Shown piece after piece: positions 38,193 to 50,592 of a DNA stretch of 64,000 bases (positions are counted from its first letter, which is position 1; each line of letters opens with the position of its first letter). Both the position numbers and the translations under genes were made by a program. The DNA comes from Luzula sylvatica (Eukaryota; Streptophyta; Magnoliopsida; Poales; Juncaceae), in assembly GCA_946800325.1 (NCBI GenBank), contig OX326958.1, forward strand, positions 71,545,264 through 71,609,263, written 5' to 3'. Under the pieces are notes generated by a model. It had not been told where the DNA came from, ran no database searches, and saw only the letters and a program-made list of their open reading frames with translations.

Positions 38193-41100
38193 AAATGATC
38201 TAAAAACACGTTATTTGAACTCCTCAAAGCTTTAAAATCTTGTTTTGAATCGAAAAAAAAACTTTCTTAGTGTTTGTGAAATTTGGTAAAAAGTTATGTA
38301 GTAAAAGATACGATACAAATGATCTAAAAACACGTTATTTGAACACCTCAAAGCGTTAAAATCTTGTTTTGAATCGAAAAACAAACTTCCTTAGTGTCTG
38401 TGAAATTTGGTGAAAAGTTATGTAGTAAAAGATACGATACAAATGATCTAAAAACACGTGATTTGAACTCCTCAAAGCGTTAAAATCATGTTTTGAATCG
38501 AAAAACAAACTTTGTTAGTGTTTGTGAAATTTGGTGAAAAGTTATGTAGTAAAAGATACGATACAAATGATCTAAAAACACGTTATTTGAACTCCTCAAA
38601 GCGTTAAAATCTTGTTTTGAATCGGAAAACAAACTTTGTTAGTGTTTGTGAAATTTGGTGAAAAGTTATGTAGTAAAAGATACGATATAACTGATCTAAA
38701 AACATGTTATTTGAACTGCTCAAAGCGTTAAAATCTTGTTTTGAATCGAAAAACAAACTTTCTTAGTGTTTGTGAAATTTGGTGAAAAGTTATGTAGTAA
38801 AAGATACGATACAAATGATCTAAAAACACGTGATTTGAACTCCTCAAAGCGTTAAAATCTTGTTTTGAATCGAAAAACAAACTTTGTTAGTGTTTGTGAA
38901 ATTTGGTGAAAAGTTATGTAGTAAAAGATACGATACAACTGATCTAAAAACACGTTATTTGAACTCCTCAAAGCGTTAAAATCTTGTTTTGAATCGAAAA
39001 ACAAACTTTCTTAGTGGTTGCGGAATTTGGTGAAAAGTTACCTAGTAAAAGATACGATACAAATGATCTAAAAACACGTTATTTGAACTCCTCAAAGCGT
39101 TAAAATATTGTTTTGAATCGAAAAACAAACTTTGTTAGTGTTTGTGAAATTTCGTGAAAAGTTATGTAGTAAAAAATACGATACAACTGATCTAAAAACA
39201 CGTTATTTGAACTCCTCAAAGCGTTAAAATCTTGTTTTGAATCGAAAAACAAACTTTCTTAGTGTTTGCGAAATTTGGTGACAAGTTATGTAGTAAAAGA
39301 TACGATACAAATGATCTAAAAACACGTTATTTGAACTCCTCAAAGCGTTAAAATCTTGTTTTGAATCGGAAAACAAAGTTTCTTAGTGTTTGCGAAATTT
39401 GGTGAAAAGTTATGTAGTAAAAGATACGATACAAATGATCTAAAAACACGTTATTTGAACTCCTCAAAGCTTTAAAATCTTGTTTTGAATCGAAAAAAAA
39501 ACTTTCTTAGTGTTTGTGAAATTTGGTGAAAAGTTATGTAGTAAAAGATACGATACAAATGATCTAAAAACACGTTATTTGAACACCTCAAAGCGTTAAA
39601 ATCTTGTTTTGAATCGAAAAACAAACTTCCTTAGTGTCTGTGAAATTTGGTGAAAAGTTATGTAGTAAAAGATACGATACAAATGATCTAAAAACGCGTG
39701 ATTTGAACTCCTCAAAGCGTTAAAATCTTGTTTTGAATCGAAAAACAAACTTTGTTAGTGTTTCTGAAATTTGGTGAAAAGTTATGTAGTAAAAGATACG
39801 ATACAACTGATGTAAAAACACGTTATTTGAACTCCTCATAGCGTTAAAATCCTCTTTTGAATCGAAAAACAAACTTTCTTAGTGGTTGCGAAATTTGGTG
39901 AAAAGTTACGTAGTAAAAGATACGATACAAATGATCTAAAAACACGTTATTTGAACTCCTCAAAGCGTTAAAATCTTGTTTTGAATCGAAAAACAAACTT
40001 TGTTAGTGTTTGTGAAATTTCGTGAAAAGTTATGTAGTAAAAGATACGATACAACTGATCTAAAAACACGTTATTTGAACTCCTCAAAGCGTTAAAATCT
40101 TGTTTTGAATCGAAAAACAAACTTTCTTAGTGTTTGCGAAATTTGGTGACAAGTTATGTAGTAAAAGATACGATACAAATGATCTAAAAACACGTTATTT
40201 GAACTCCTCAAAGCGTTAAAATCTTGTTTTGAATCGAAAAACAAACTTTCTTAGTGTTTGTGAAATTTGGTGAAAAGTTAGGTAGTAAAAGATACGATAC
40301 AAATGATCTAAAAACACGTTATTTGAACTCCTCAAAGCGTTAAAATCTAGTTTTGAATCGAAAAACAAACTTTCTTAGTGTTTGCGAAATTTGGTGAAAA
40401 GTTATGTAGTAAAAGATACGATACAAATGATCTAAAAACACGTTATTTGAACTCCTCAAAGCGTTAAAATCTTGTTTTGAATCGAAAAACAAACTTTCTT
40501 AGTGTTTGTGAAATTTGGTGAAAAGTTAGGTAGTAAAAGATACGATACAAATGATCTAAAAACACGTTATTTGAACTCCTCAAAGCGTTAAAATCTTGTT
40601 TTGAATCGAAAAACAAACTTTGTTAGTGTTTGTGAAATTTGGTGAAAAGTGATGTAGTAAAAGATACGATACAACTGGTCTAAAAACACGTTATTTGAAC
40701 TACTCAAAGCGCTAAAATCTTGTTTTGAATCGAAAAACAAACTTTCTTAGTGTTTGTGAAATTTGGTGAAAAGTTATGTAGTAAAAGATACGATACAAAT
40801 GATCTAAAAACGCGTTATTTGAGCTCCTCAAAGCGTTAAAATCTTGTTTTGAATCGAAAAACAAACTTTCTTAGTGTTTGTGAAATTTGGTGAAAAGTTA
40901 TGTAGTATAAGATACGATACAAATGATCTAAAAACACGTGATTTGAACTCCTCAAAGCGTTAAAATCTTGTTTTGAATCGAAAAACAAACTTTCTTAGTG
41001 TTTGTGAAATTTGGTGAAAAGTTATGTAGTAAAAGATACGATACAAATGATCTAAAAACACGTGATTTGAACTCCTCAAAGCGTTAAAATCTTGTTTTGA

Positions 41101-42160
41101 ATCGAAAAACAAACTTTGTTAGTGTTTGTGAAATTTGGTGAAAAGTTATGTAGTAAAAGATACGATACAAATGATCTAAAAACACGTTATTTGAACTCCT
41201 CAAAGCGTTAAAATCTTGTTTTGAATCGAAAAACAAACTTTCTTAGTGTTTGTGAAATTTGGTGAAAAGTTAGGTAGTAAAAGATACGATACAAATGATC
41301 TAAAAACACGTTATTTGAACTCCTCAAAGCGTTAAAATCTTGTTTTGAATCGAAAAACAAACTTTGTTAGTGTTTGTGAAATTTGGTGAAAAGTGATGTA
41401 GTAAAAGATACGATACAACTGGTCTAAAAACACGTTATTTGAACTACTCAAAGCGCTAAAATCTTGTTTTGAATCGAAAAACAAACTTTCTTAGTGTTTG
41501 TGAAATTTGGTGAAAAGTTATGTAGTAAAAGATACGATACAAATGATCTAAAAACGCGTTATTTGAGCTCCTCAAAGCGTTAAAATCTTGTTTTGAATCG
41601 AAAAACAAACTTTCTTAGTGTTTGTGAAATTTGGTGAAAAGTTATGTAGTAAAAGATACGATACAAATGATCTAAAAACACGTTATTTGAACTCCTCAAA
41701 GCGTTAAAATCTTGTTTTGAATCGAAAAACAAACTTTGTTAGTGTTTGTGAAATTTGGTGAAAAGTTATGTAGTAAAAGATACGATACAACTGATCTAAA
41801 AGCACATTATTTGAACTCCTCAAAGCGTTAAAATCTTGTTTTGAATCGAAAAACAAACTTTCTTAGTGGTTGTGAAATTTGGTGAAAATTTAAGTAGTAA
41901 AAGATACGACACAAATGATCTAAAAACACGTTATTTGAACTCCTCAAAGCGTTAAAATCTTGTTTTGAATCGAAAATCAAACTTTCTTAGTGTTTGTGAA
42001 ATTTGGTGAAAAGTTATGTAGTAAAAGATACGATACAAATGATCTAAAAACACGTTATTTGAACTCCTCAAAGCGTTAAAATCTTGTTTTGAATCGGAAA
42101 ACAAACTTTGTTAGTGTTTGTGAAATTTGGTGAAAAGTTATGTAGTAAAAGATACGATAT
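38193..42160 (+). repeat. 32-monomer HOR, second copy
   Basis: It repeats 34225-38068 with the same order and markers. A private A-to-T change at 40908 is absent from the first copy (36940). The last copy is an ordinary A61G/C124T monomer rather than the hybrid of 38069. Its last seven copies (41293 onward) begin the overlapping 23-copy duplication, so the 32-copy event came before the 23-copy one. Confidence 0.85.
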
Positions 42161-44144
42161 AACTGATCTAAAAACATGTTATTTGAACTGCTCAAAGCGT
42201 TAAAATCTTGTTTTGAATCGAAAAACAAACTTTCTTAGTGTTTGTGAAATTTGGTGAAAAGTTATGTAGTAAAAGATACGATACAAATGATCTAAAAACA
42301 CGTTATTTGAACTCCTCAAAGCGTTAAAATCTTGTTTTGAATCGAAAAACAAACTTTGTTAGTGTTTGTGAAATTTGGTGAAAAGTTATGTAGTAAAAGA
42401 TACGATACAACTGGTCTAAAAACACGTTATTTGAACTACTCAAAGCGCTAAAATCTTGTTTTGAATCGAAAAACAAACTTTCTTAGTGTTTGTGAAATTT
42501 GGTGAAAAGTTATGTAGTAAAAGATACGATACAAATGATCTAAAAACGCGTTATTTGAGCTCCTCAAAGCGTTAAAATCTTGTTTTGAATCGAAAAACAA
42601 ACTTTCTTAGTGTTTGTGAAATTTGGTGAAAAGTTATGTAGTAAAAGATACGATACAAATGATCTAAAAACACGTGATTTGAACTCCTCAAAGCGTTAAA
42701 ATCTTGTTTTGAATCGAAAAACAAACTTTCTTAGTGTTTGTGAAATTTGGTGAAAAGTTATGTAGTAAAAGATACGATACAAATGATCTAAAAACACGTG
42801 ATTTGAACTCCTCAAAGCGTTAAAATCTTGTTTTGAATCGAAAAACAAACTTTGTTAGTGTTTGTGAAATTTGGTGAAAAGTTATGTAGTAAAAGATACG
42901 ATACAACTGATCTAAAAACACATTATTTGAACTCCTCAAAGCGTTAAAATCTTGTTTTGAATCGAAAAACAAACTTTCTTAGTGGTTGCGAAATTTGGTG
43001 AAAAGTTACGTAGTAAAAGATACGATACAAATGATCTAAAAACACGTTATTTGAACTCCTCAAAGAGTTAAAATCTTGTTTTGAATCGAAAAACAAACTT
43101 TGTTAGTGTTTGTGAAATTTCGTGAAAAGTTATGTAGTAAAAGATACGATACAACTGATCTAAAAACACGTTATTTGAACTCCTCAAAGCGTTAAAATCT
43201 TGTTTTGAATCGAAAAACAATCTTTCTTAGTGTTTGCGAAATTTGGTGACAAGTTATGTAGTAAAAGATACGATACAAATGATCTAAAAACACGTTATTT
43301 GAACTCCTCAAAGCGTTAAAATCTTGTTTTGAATCGGAAAACAAAGTTTCTTAGTGTTTGCGAAATTTGGTGAAAAGTTATGTAGTAAAAGATACGATAC
43401 AAATGATCTAAAAACACGTTATTTGAACTCCTCAAAGCTTTAAAATCTTGTTTTGAATCGAAAAAAAAACTTTCTTAGTGTTTGTGAAATTTGGTGAAAA
43501 GTTATGTAGTAAAAGATACGATACAAATGATCTTAAAACACGTGATTTGAACTCCTCAAAGCGTTAAAATCTTGTTTTGAATCGAAAAACAAACTTTGTT
43601 AGTGTTTGTGAAATTTGGTGAAAAGTTATGTAGTAAAAGATACGATACAACTGATCTAAAAACATGTTTTTTGAACTCCTCAAAGCGTTAAAATCTTGTT
43701 TTGAATCGAAAAACTAACTTTCTTAGTGTTTGTGAAATTTGGTGAAAATTTAAGTAGTAAAAGATACGACACAAATGATCTAAAAACACGTTATTTGAAC
43801 TCCTCAAAGCGTTAAAATCTTGTTTTGAATCGAAAATCAAACTTTCTTAGTGTTTGTGAAATTTGGTGAAAAGTTATGTAGTAAAAGATACGATACAAAT
43901 GATCTAAAAACACGTTATTTGAACTCCTCAAAGCGTTAAAATCTTGTTTTGAATCGGAAAACAAACTTTGTTAGTGTTTGTGAAATTTGGTGAAAAGTTA
44001 TGTAGTAAAAGATACGATATAACTGATCTAAAAACATGTTATTTGAACTGCTCAAAGCGTTAAAATCTTGTTTTGAATCGAAAAACAAACTTTCTTAGTG
44101 TTTGTGAAATTTGGTGAAAAGTTATGTAGTAAAAGATACGATAC
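41293..44144 (+). repeat. 23-monomer tandem duplication (2,852 bp), first copy
   Basis: It starts with m24 (C74G, T103G), m25, m26. It passes through a C74G copy, A14G copy, A65T, A61G and C30G copies, m25-m31, m14, m15, the A10T and A67T series, and a C30G copy. It then restarts at m24 at 44145. The copies before m24 differ (m21 at 41169, C30G copy at 44021), placing the junction at or near 44145. Confidence 0.87.
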
Positions 44145-46996
44145 AAATGATCTAAAAACACGTTATTTGAACTCCTCAAAGCGTTAAAATCTTGTTTTGA
44201 ATCGAAAAACAAACTTTGTTAGTGTTTGTGAAATTTGGTGAAAAGTGATGTAGTAAAAGATACGATACAACTGGTCTAAAAACACGTTATTTGAACTACT
44301 CAAAGCGCTAAAATCTTGTTTTGAATCGAAAAACAAACTTTCTTAGTGTTTGTGAAATTTGGTGAAAAGTTATGTAGTAAAAGATACGATACAAATGATC
44401 TAAAAACGCGTTATTTGAGCTCCTCAAAGCGTTAAAATCTTGTTTTGAATCGAAAAACAAACTTTCTTAGTGTTTGTGAAATTTGGTGAAAAGTTATGTA
44501 GTAAAAGATACGATACAAATGATCTAAAAACACGTTATTTGAACTCCTCAAAGCGTTAAAATCTTGTTTTGAATCGAAAAACAAACTTTGTTAGTGTTTG
44601 TGAAATTTGGTGAAAAGTTATGTAGTAAAAGATACGATACAACTGATCTAAAAGCACATTATTTGAACTCCTCAAAGCGTTAAAATCTTGTTTTGAATCG
44701 AAAAACAAACTTTCTTAGTGGTTGTGAAATTTGGTGAAAATTTAAGTAGTAAAAGATACGACACAAATGATCTAAAAACACGTTATTTGAACTCCTCAAA
44801 GCGTTAAAATCTTGTTTTGAATCGAAAATCAAACTTTCTTAGTGTTTGTGAAATTTGGTGAAAAGTTATGTAGTAAAAGATACGATACAAATGATCTAAA
44901 AACACGTTATTTGAACTCCTCAAAGCGTTAAAATCTTGTTTTGAATCGGAAAACAAACTTTGTTAGTGTTTGTGAAATTTGGTGAAAAGTTATGTAGTAA
45001 AAGATACGATATAACTGATCTAAAAACATGTTATTTGAACTGCTCAAAGCGTTAAAATCTTGTTTTGAATCGAAAAACAAACTTTCTTAGTGTTTGTGAA
45101 ATTTGGTGAAAAGTTATGTAGTAAAAGATACGATACAAATGATCTAAAAACACGTTATTTGAACTCCTCAAAGCGTTAAAATCTTGTTTTGAATCGAAAA
45201 ACAAACTTTGTTAGTGTTTGTGAAATTTGGTGAAAAGTTATGTAGTAAAAGATACGATACAACTGGTCTAAAAACACGTTATTTGAACTACTCAAAGCGC
45301 TAAAATCTTGTTTTGAATCGAAAAACAAACTTTCTTAGTGTTTGTGAAATTTGGTGAAAAGTTATGTAGTAAAAGATACGATACAAATGATCTAAAAACG
45401 CGTTATTTGAGCTCCTCAAAGCGTTAAAATCTTGTTTTGAATCGAAAAACAAACTTTCTTAGTGTTTGTGAAATTTGGTGAAAAGTTATGTAGTAAAAGA
45501 TACGATACAAATGATCTAAAAACACGTGATTTGAACTCCTCAAAGCGTTAAAATCTTGTTTTGAATCGAAAAACAAACTTTCTTAGTGTTTGTGAAATTT
45601 GGTGAAAAGTTATGTAGTAAAAGATACGATACAAATGATCTAAAAACACGTGATTTGAACTCCTCAAAGCGTTAAAATCTTGTTTTGAATCGAAAAACAA
45701 ACTTTGTTAGTGTTTGTGAAATTTGGTGAAAAGTTATGTAGTAAAAGATACGATACAACTGATCTAAAAACACATTATTTGAACTCCTCAAAGCGTTAAA
45801 ATCTTGTTTTGAATCGAAAAACAAACTTTCTTAGTGGTTGCGAAATTTGGTGAAAAGTTACGTAGTAAAAGATACGATACAAATGATCTAAAAACACGTT
45901 ATTTGAACTCCTCAAAGAGTTAAAATCTTGTTTTGAATCGAAAAACAAACTTTGTTAGTGTTTGTGAAATTTCGTGAAAAGTTATGTAGTAAAAGATACG
46001 ATACAACTGATCTAAAAACACGTTATTTGAACTCCTCAAAGCGTTAAAATCTTGTTTTGAATCGAAAAACAATCTTTCTTAGTGTTTGCGAAATTTGGTG
46101 ACAAGTTATGTAGTAAAAGATACGATACAAATGATCTAAAAACACGTTATTTGAACTCCTCAAAGCGTTAAAATCTTGTTTTGAATCGGAAAACAAAGTT
46201 TCTTAGTGTTTGCGAAATTTGGTGAAAAGTTATGTAGTAAAAGATACGATACAAATGATCTAAAAACACGTTATTTGAACTCCTCAAAGCTTTAAAATCT
46301 TGTTTTGAATCGAAAAAAAAACTTTCTTAGTGTTTGTGAAATTTGGTGAAAAGTTATGTAGTAAAAGATACGATACAAATGATCTTAAAACACGTGATTT
46401 GAACTCCTCAAAGCGTTAAAATCTTGTTTTGAATCGAAAAACAAACTTTGTTAGTGTTTGTGAAATTTGGTGAAAAGTTATGTAGTAAAAGATACGATAC
46501 AACTGATCTAAAAACATGTTTTTTGAACTCCTCAAAGCGTTAAAATCTTGTTTTGAATCGAAAAACTAACTTTCTTAGTGTTTGTGAAATTTAGTGAAAA
46601 TTTAAGTAGTAAAAGATACGACACAAATGATCTAAAAACACGTTATTTGAACTCCTCAAAGCGTTAAAATCTTGTTTTGAATCGAAAATCAAACTTTCTT
46701 AGTGTTTGTGAAATTTGGTGAAAAGTTATGTAGTAAAAGATACGATACAAATGATCTAAAAACACGTTATTTGAACTCCTCAAAGCGTTAAAATCTTGTT
46801 TTGAATCGGAAAACAAACTTTGTTAGTGTTTGTGAAATTTGGTGAAAAGTTATGTAGTAAAAGATACGATATAACTGATCTAAAAACATGTTATTTGAAC
46901 TGCTCAAAGCGTTAAAATCTTGTTTTGAATCGAAAAACAAACTTTCTTAGTGTTTGTGAAATTTGGTGAAAAGTTATGTAGTAAAAGATACGATAC
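44145..46996 (+). repeat. 23-monomer tandem duplication, second copy
   Basis: It matches 41293-44144 copy for copy. The only difference I found by eye is A at 46593 where the first copy has G (43741). After 46996 the array continues with a C74G copy instead of m24. This is among the youngest duplications in the window, judged by identity. Confidence 0.86.
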
Positions 46997-49900
46997 AAAT
47001 GATCTAAAAACACGTTATTTGAACTCCTCAAAGCGTTAAAATCTTGTTTTGAATCGAAAAACAAACTTTGTTAGTGTTTGTGAAATTTGGTGAAAAGTTA
47101 TGTAGTAAAAGATACGATACAACTGATCTAAAAGCACATTATTTGAACTCCTCAAAGCGTTAAAATCTTGTTTTGAATCGAAAAACAAACTTTCTTAGTG
47201 GTTGCGAAATTTGGTGAAAAGTTACGTAGTAAAAGATACGATACAAATGATCTAAAAACACGTTATTTGAACTCCTCAAAGCGTTAAAATCTTGTTTTGA
47301 ATCGAAAAACAAACTTTGTGAGTGTTTGTGAAATTTGGTGAAAAGTTATGTAGTAAAAGATACGATACAACTGATCTAAAAACACGTTATTTGAACTCCT
47401 CAAAGCGTTAAAATCTTGTTTTGAATCGAAAAACAAACTTTCTTAGTGTTTGCGAAATTTGGTAAAAAGTTATGTAGTAAAAGATACGATACAAATGATC
47501 TAAAAACACGTTATTTGAACTCCTCAAAGCGTTAAAATCTTGTTTTGAATCGGAAAACAAAGTTTCTCAGTGTTTGCGAAATTTGGTGAAAAGTTATGTA
47601 GTAAAAGATACGATACAAATGATCTAAAAACACGTTATTTGAACTCCTCAAAGCTTTAAAATCTTGTTTTGAATCGAAAAAAAAACTTTCTTAGTGTTTG
47701 TGAAATTTGGTAAAAAGTTATGTAGTAAAAGATACGATACAAATGATCTAAAAACACGTTATTTGAACACCTCAAAGCGTTAAAATCTTGTTTTGAATCG
47801 AAAAACAAACTTCCTTAGTGTCTGTGAAATTTGGTGAAAAGTTATGTAGTAAAAGATACGATACAAATGATCTAAAAACACGTGATTTGAACTCCTCAAA
47901 GCGTTAAAATCATGTTTTGAATCGAAAAACAAACTTTGTTAGTGTTTGTGAAATTTGGTGAAAAGTTATGTAGTAAAAGATACGATACAAATGATCTAAA
48001 AACACGTTATTTGAACTCCTCAAAGCGTTAAAATCTTGTTTTGAATCGGAAAACAAACTTTGTTAGTGTTTGTGAAATTTGGTGAAAAGTTATGTAGTAA
48101 AAGATACGATATAACTGATCTAAAAACATGTTATTTGAACTGCTCAAAGCGTTAAAATCTTGTTTTGAATCGAAAAACAAACTTTCTTAGTGTTTGTGAA
48201 ATTTGGTGAAAAGTTATGTAGTAAAAGATACGATACAAATGATCTAAAAACACGTGATTTGAACTCCTCAAAGCGTTAAAATCTTGTTTTGAATCGAAAA
48301 ACAAACTTTGTTAGTGTTTGTGAAATTTGGTGAAAAGTTATGTAGTAAAAGATACGATACAACTGATCTAAAAACACGTTATTTGAACTCCTCAAAGCGT
48401 TAAAATCTTGTTTTGAATCGAAAAACAAACTTTCTTAGTGGTTGCGGAATTTGGTGAAAAGTTACCTAGTAAAAGATACGATACAAATGATCTAAAAACA
48501 CGTTATTTGAACTCCTCAAAGCGTTAAAATATTGTTTTGAATCAAAAAACAAACTTTGTTAGTGTTTGTGAAATTTCGTGAAAAGTTATGTAGTAAAAAA
48601 TACGATACAACTGATCTAAAAACACGTTATTTGAACTCCTCAAAGCGTTAAAATCTTGTTTTGAATCGAAAAACAAACTTTCTTAGTGTTTGCGAAATTT
48701 GGTGACAAGTTATGTAGTAAAAGATACGATACAAATGATCTAAAAACACGTTATTTGAACTCCTCAAAGCGTTAAAATCTTGTTTTGAATCGGAAAACAA
48801 AGTTTCTTAGTGTTTGTGAAATTTGGTGAAAAGTTATGTAGTAAAAGATACAATACAAATGATCTAAAAACACGTTATTTGAACTCCTCAAAGCTTTAAA
48901 ATCTTGTTTTGAATCGAAAAAAAAACTTTCTTAGTGTTTGTGAAATTTGGTGAAAAGTTATGTAGTAAAAGATACGATACAAATGATCTAAAAACACGTT
49001 ATTTGAACTCCTCAAAGCGTTAAAATCTTGTTTTGAATCGAAAAACAAACTTTGTTAGTGTTTGTGAAATTTGGTGAAAAGTTATGTAGTAAAAGATACG
49101 ATACAACTGATCTAAAAACGCGTTATTTGAACTCCTCAAAGCGTTAAAATCTTGTTTTGAATCGAAAAACAAACTTTGTTAGTGGTTGCGAAATTTGGTG
49201 AAAAGTTACGTAGTAAAAGATACGATACAAATGATCTAAAAACATGTTATTTGAACTCCTCAAAGCGTTAAAATCTTGTTTTGAATCGAAAAACAAACTT
49301 TGTTAGTGTTTGTGAAATTTGGTGAAAAGTTATGTAGTAAAAGATACGATACAACTGATCTAAAAACACGTTATTTGAACTCCTCAAAGCGTTAAAATCT
49401 TGTTTTGAATCGAAAAACAAACTTTCTTAGTGTTTGCGAAATTTGGTAAAAAGTTATGTAGTAAAAGATACGATACAAATGATCTAAAAACACATTATTT
49501 GAACTCCTCAAAGCGTTAAAATCTTGTTTTGAATCGAAAAACAAACTTTCTTAGTGTTTGCGAAATTTGGTGAAAAGTTATGTAGTAAAAGATACGATAC
49601 AACTGATCTAAAAACACATTATTTGAACTCCTCAAAGCGTTAAAATCTTGTTTTGAATCGAAAAACAAACTTTCTTAGTGGTTGCGAAATTTGGTGAAAA
49701 GTTACGTAGTAAAAGATACGATACAAATGATCTAAAAACACGTTATTTGAACTCCTCAAAGCGTTAAAATCTTGTTTTGAATCGAAAAACAAACTTTGTT
49801 AGTGTTTGTGAAATTTGGTGAAAAGTTATGTAGTAAAAGATACGATACAACTGATCTAAAAACACGTTATTTGAACTCCTCAAAGCGTTAAAATCTTGTT

Positions 49901-50592
49901 TTGAATCGAAAAACAAACTTTCTTAGTGTTTGCGAAATTTGGTAAAAAGTTATGTAGTAAAAGATACGATACAAATGATCTAAAAACACGTTATTTGAAC
50001 TCCTCAAAGCGTTAAAATCTTGTTTTGAATCGGAAAACAAAGTTTCTCAGTGTTTGCGAAATTTGGTGAAAAGTTATGTAGTAAAAGATACGATACAAAT
50101 GATCTAAAAACACGTTATTTGAACTCCTCAAAGCTTTAAAATCTTGTTTTGAATCGAAAAAAAAACTTTCTTAGTGTTTGTGAAATTTGGTAAAAAGTTA
50201 TGTAGTAAAAGATACGATACAAATGATCTAAAAACACGTTATTTGAACACCTCAAAGCGTTAAAATCTTGTTTTGAATCGAAAAACAAACTTCCTTAGTG
50301 TCTGTGAAATTTGGTGAAAAGTTATGTAGTAAAAGATACGATACAAATGATCTAAAAACACGTGATTTGAACTCCTCAAAGCGTTAAAATCTTGTTTTGA
50401 ATCGAAAAACAAACTTTGTTAGTGTGTGTGAAATTTGGTGAAAAGTTATGTAGTAAAAGATACGATACAAATGATCTAAAAACACGTTATTTGAACTCCT
50501 CAAAGCGTTAAAATCTTGTTTTGAATCGAAAAACAAACTTTGTTAGTGTTTGTGAAATTTCGTGAATAGTTATGTTGTAAAAGATACGATAC
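46997..50592 (+). repeat. 29-monomer stretch leading to the m1 at 50593
   Basis: Copies to 48980 follow 33605-35588. From 48981 the order is new: a C74G copy, an A3C+A16G+C74G+T81G+T105C hybrid (49105), a C17T+C74G copy (49229), then m36 and m33-m41 as at the end of A1. Private changes include T75G at 47320, G60A at 48544, CpG to CpA at 48852 and a GTGTGTG variant near 50425. The tail m36-m41 restores the normal HOR end before m1. Confidence 0.78.
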
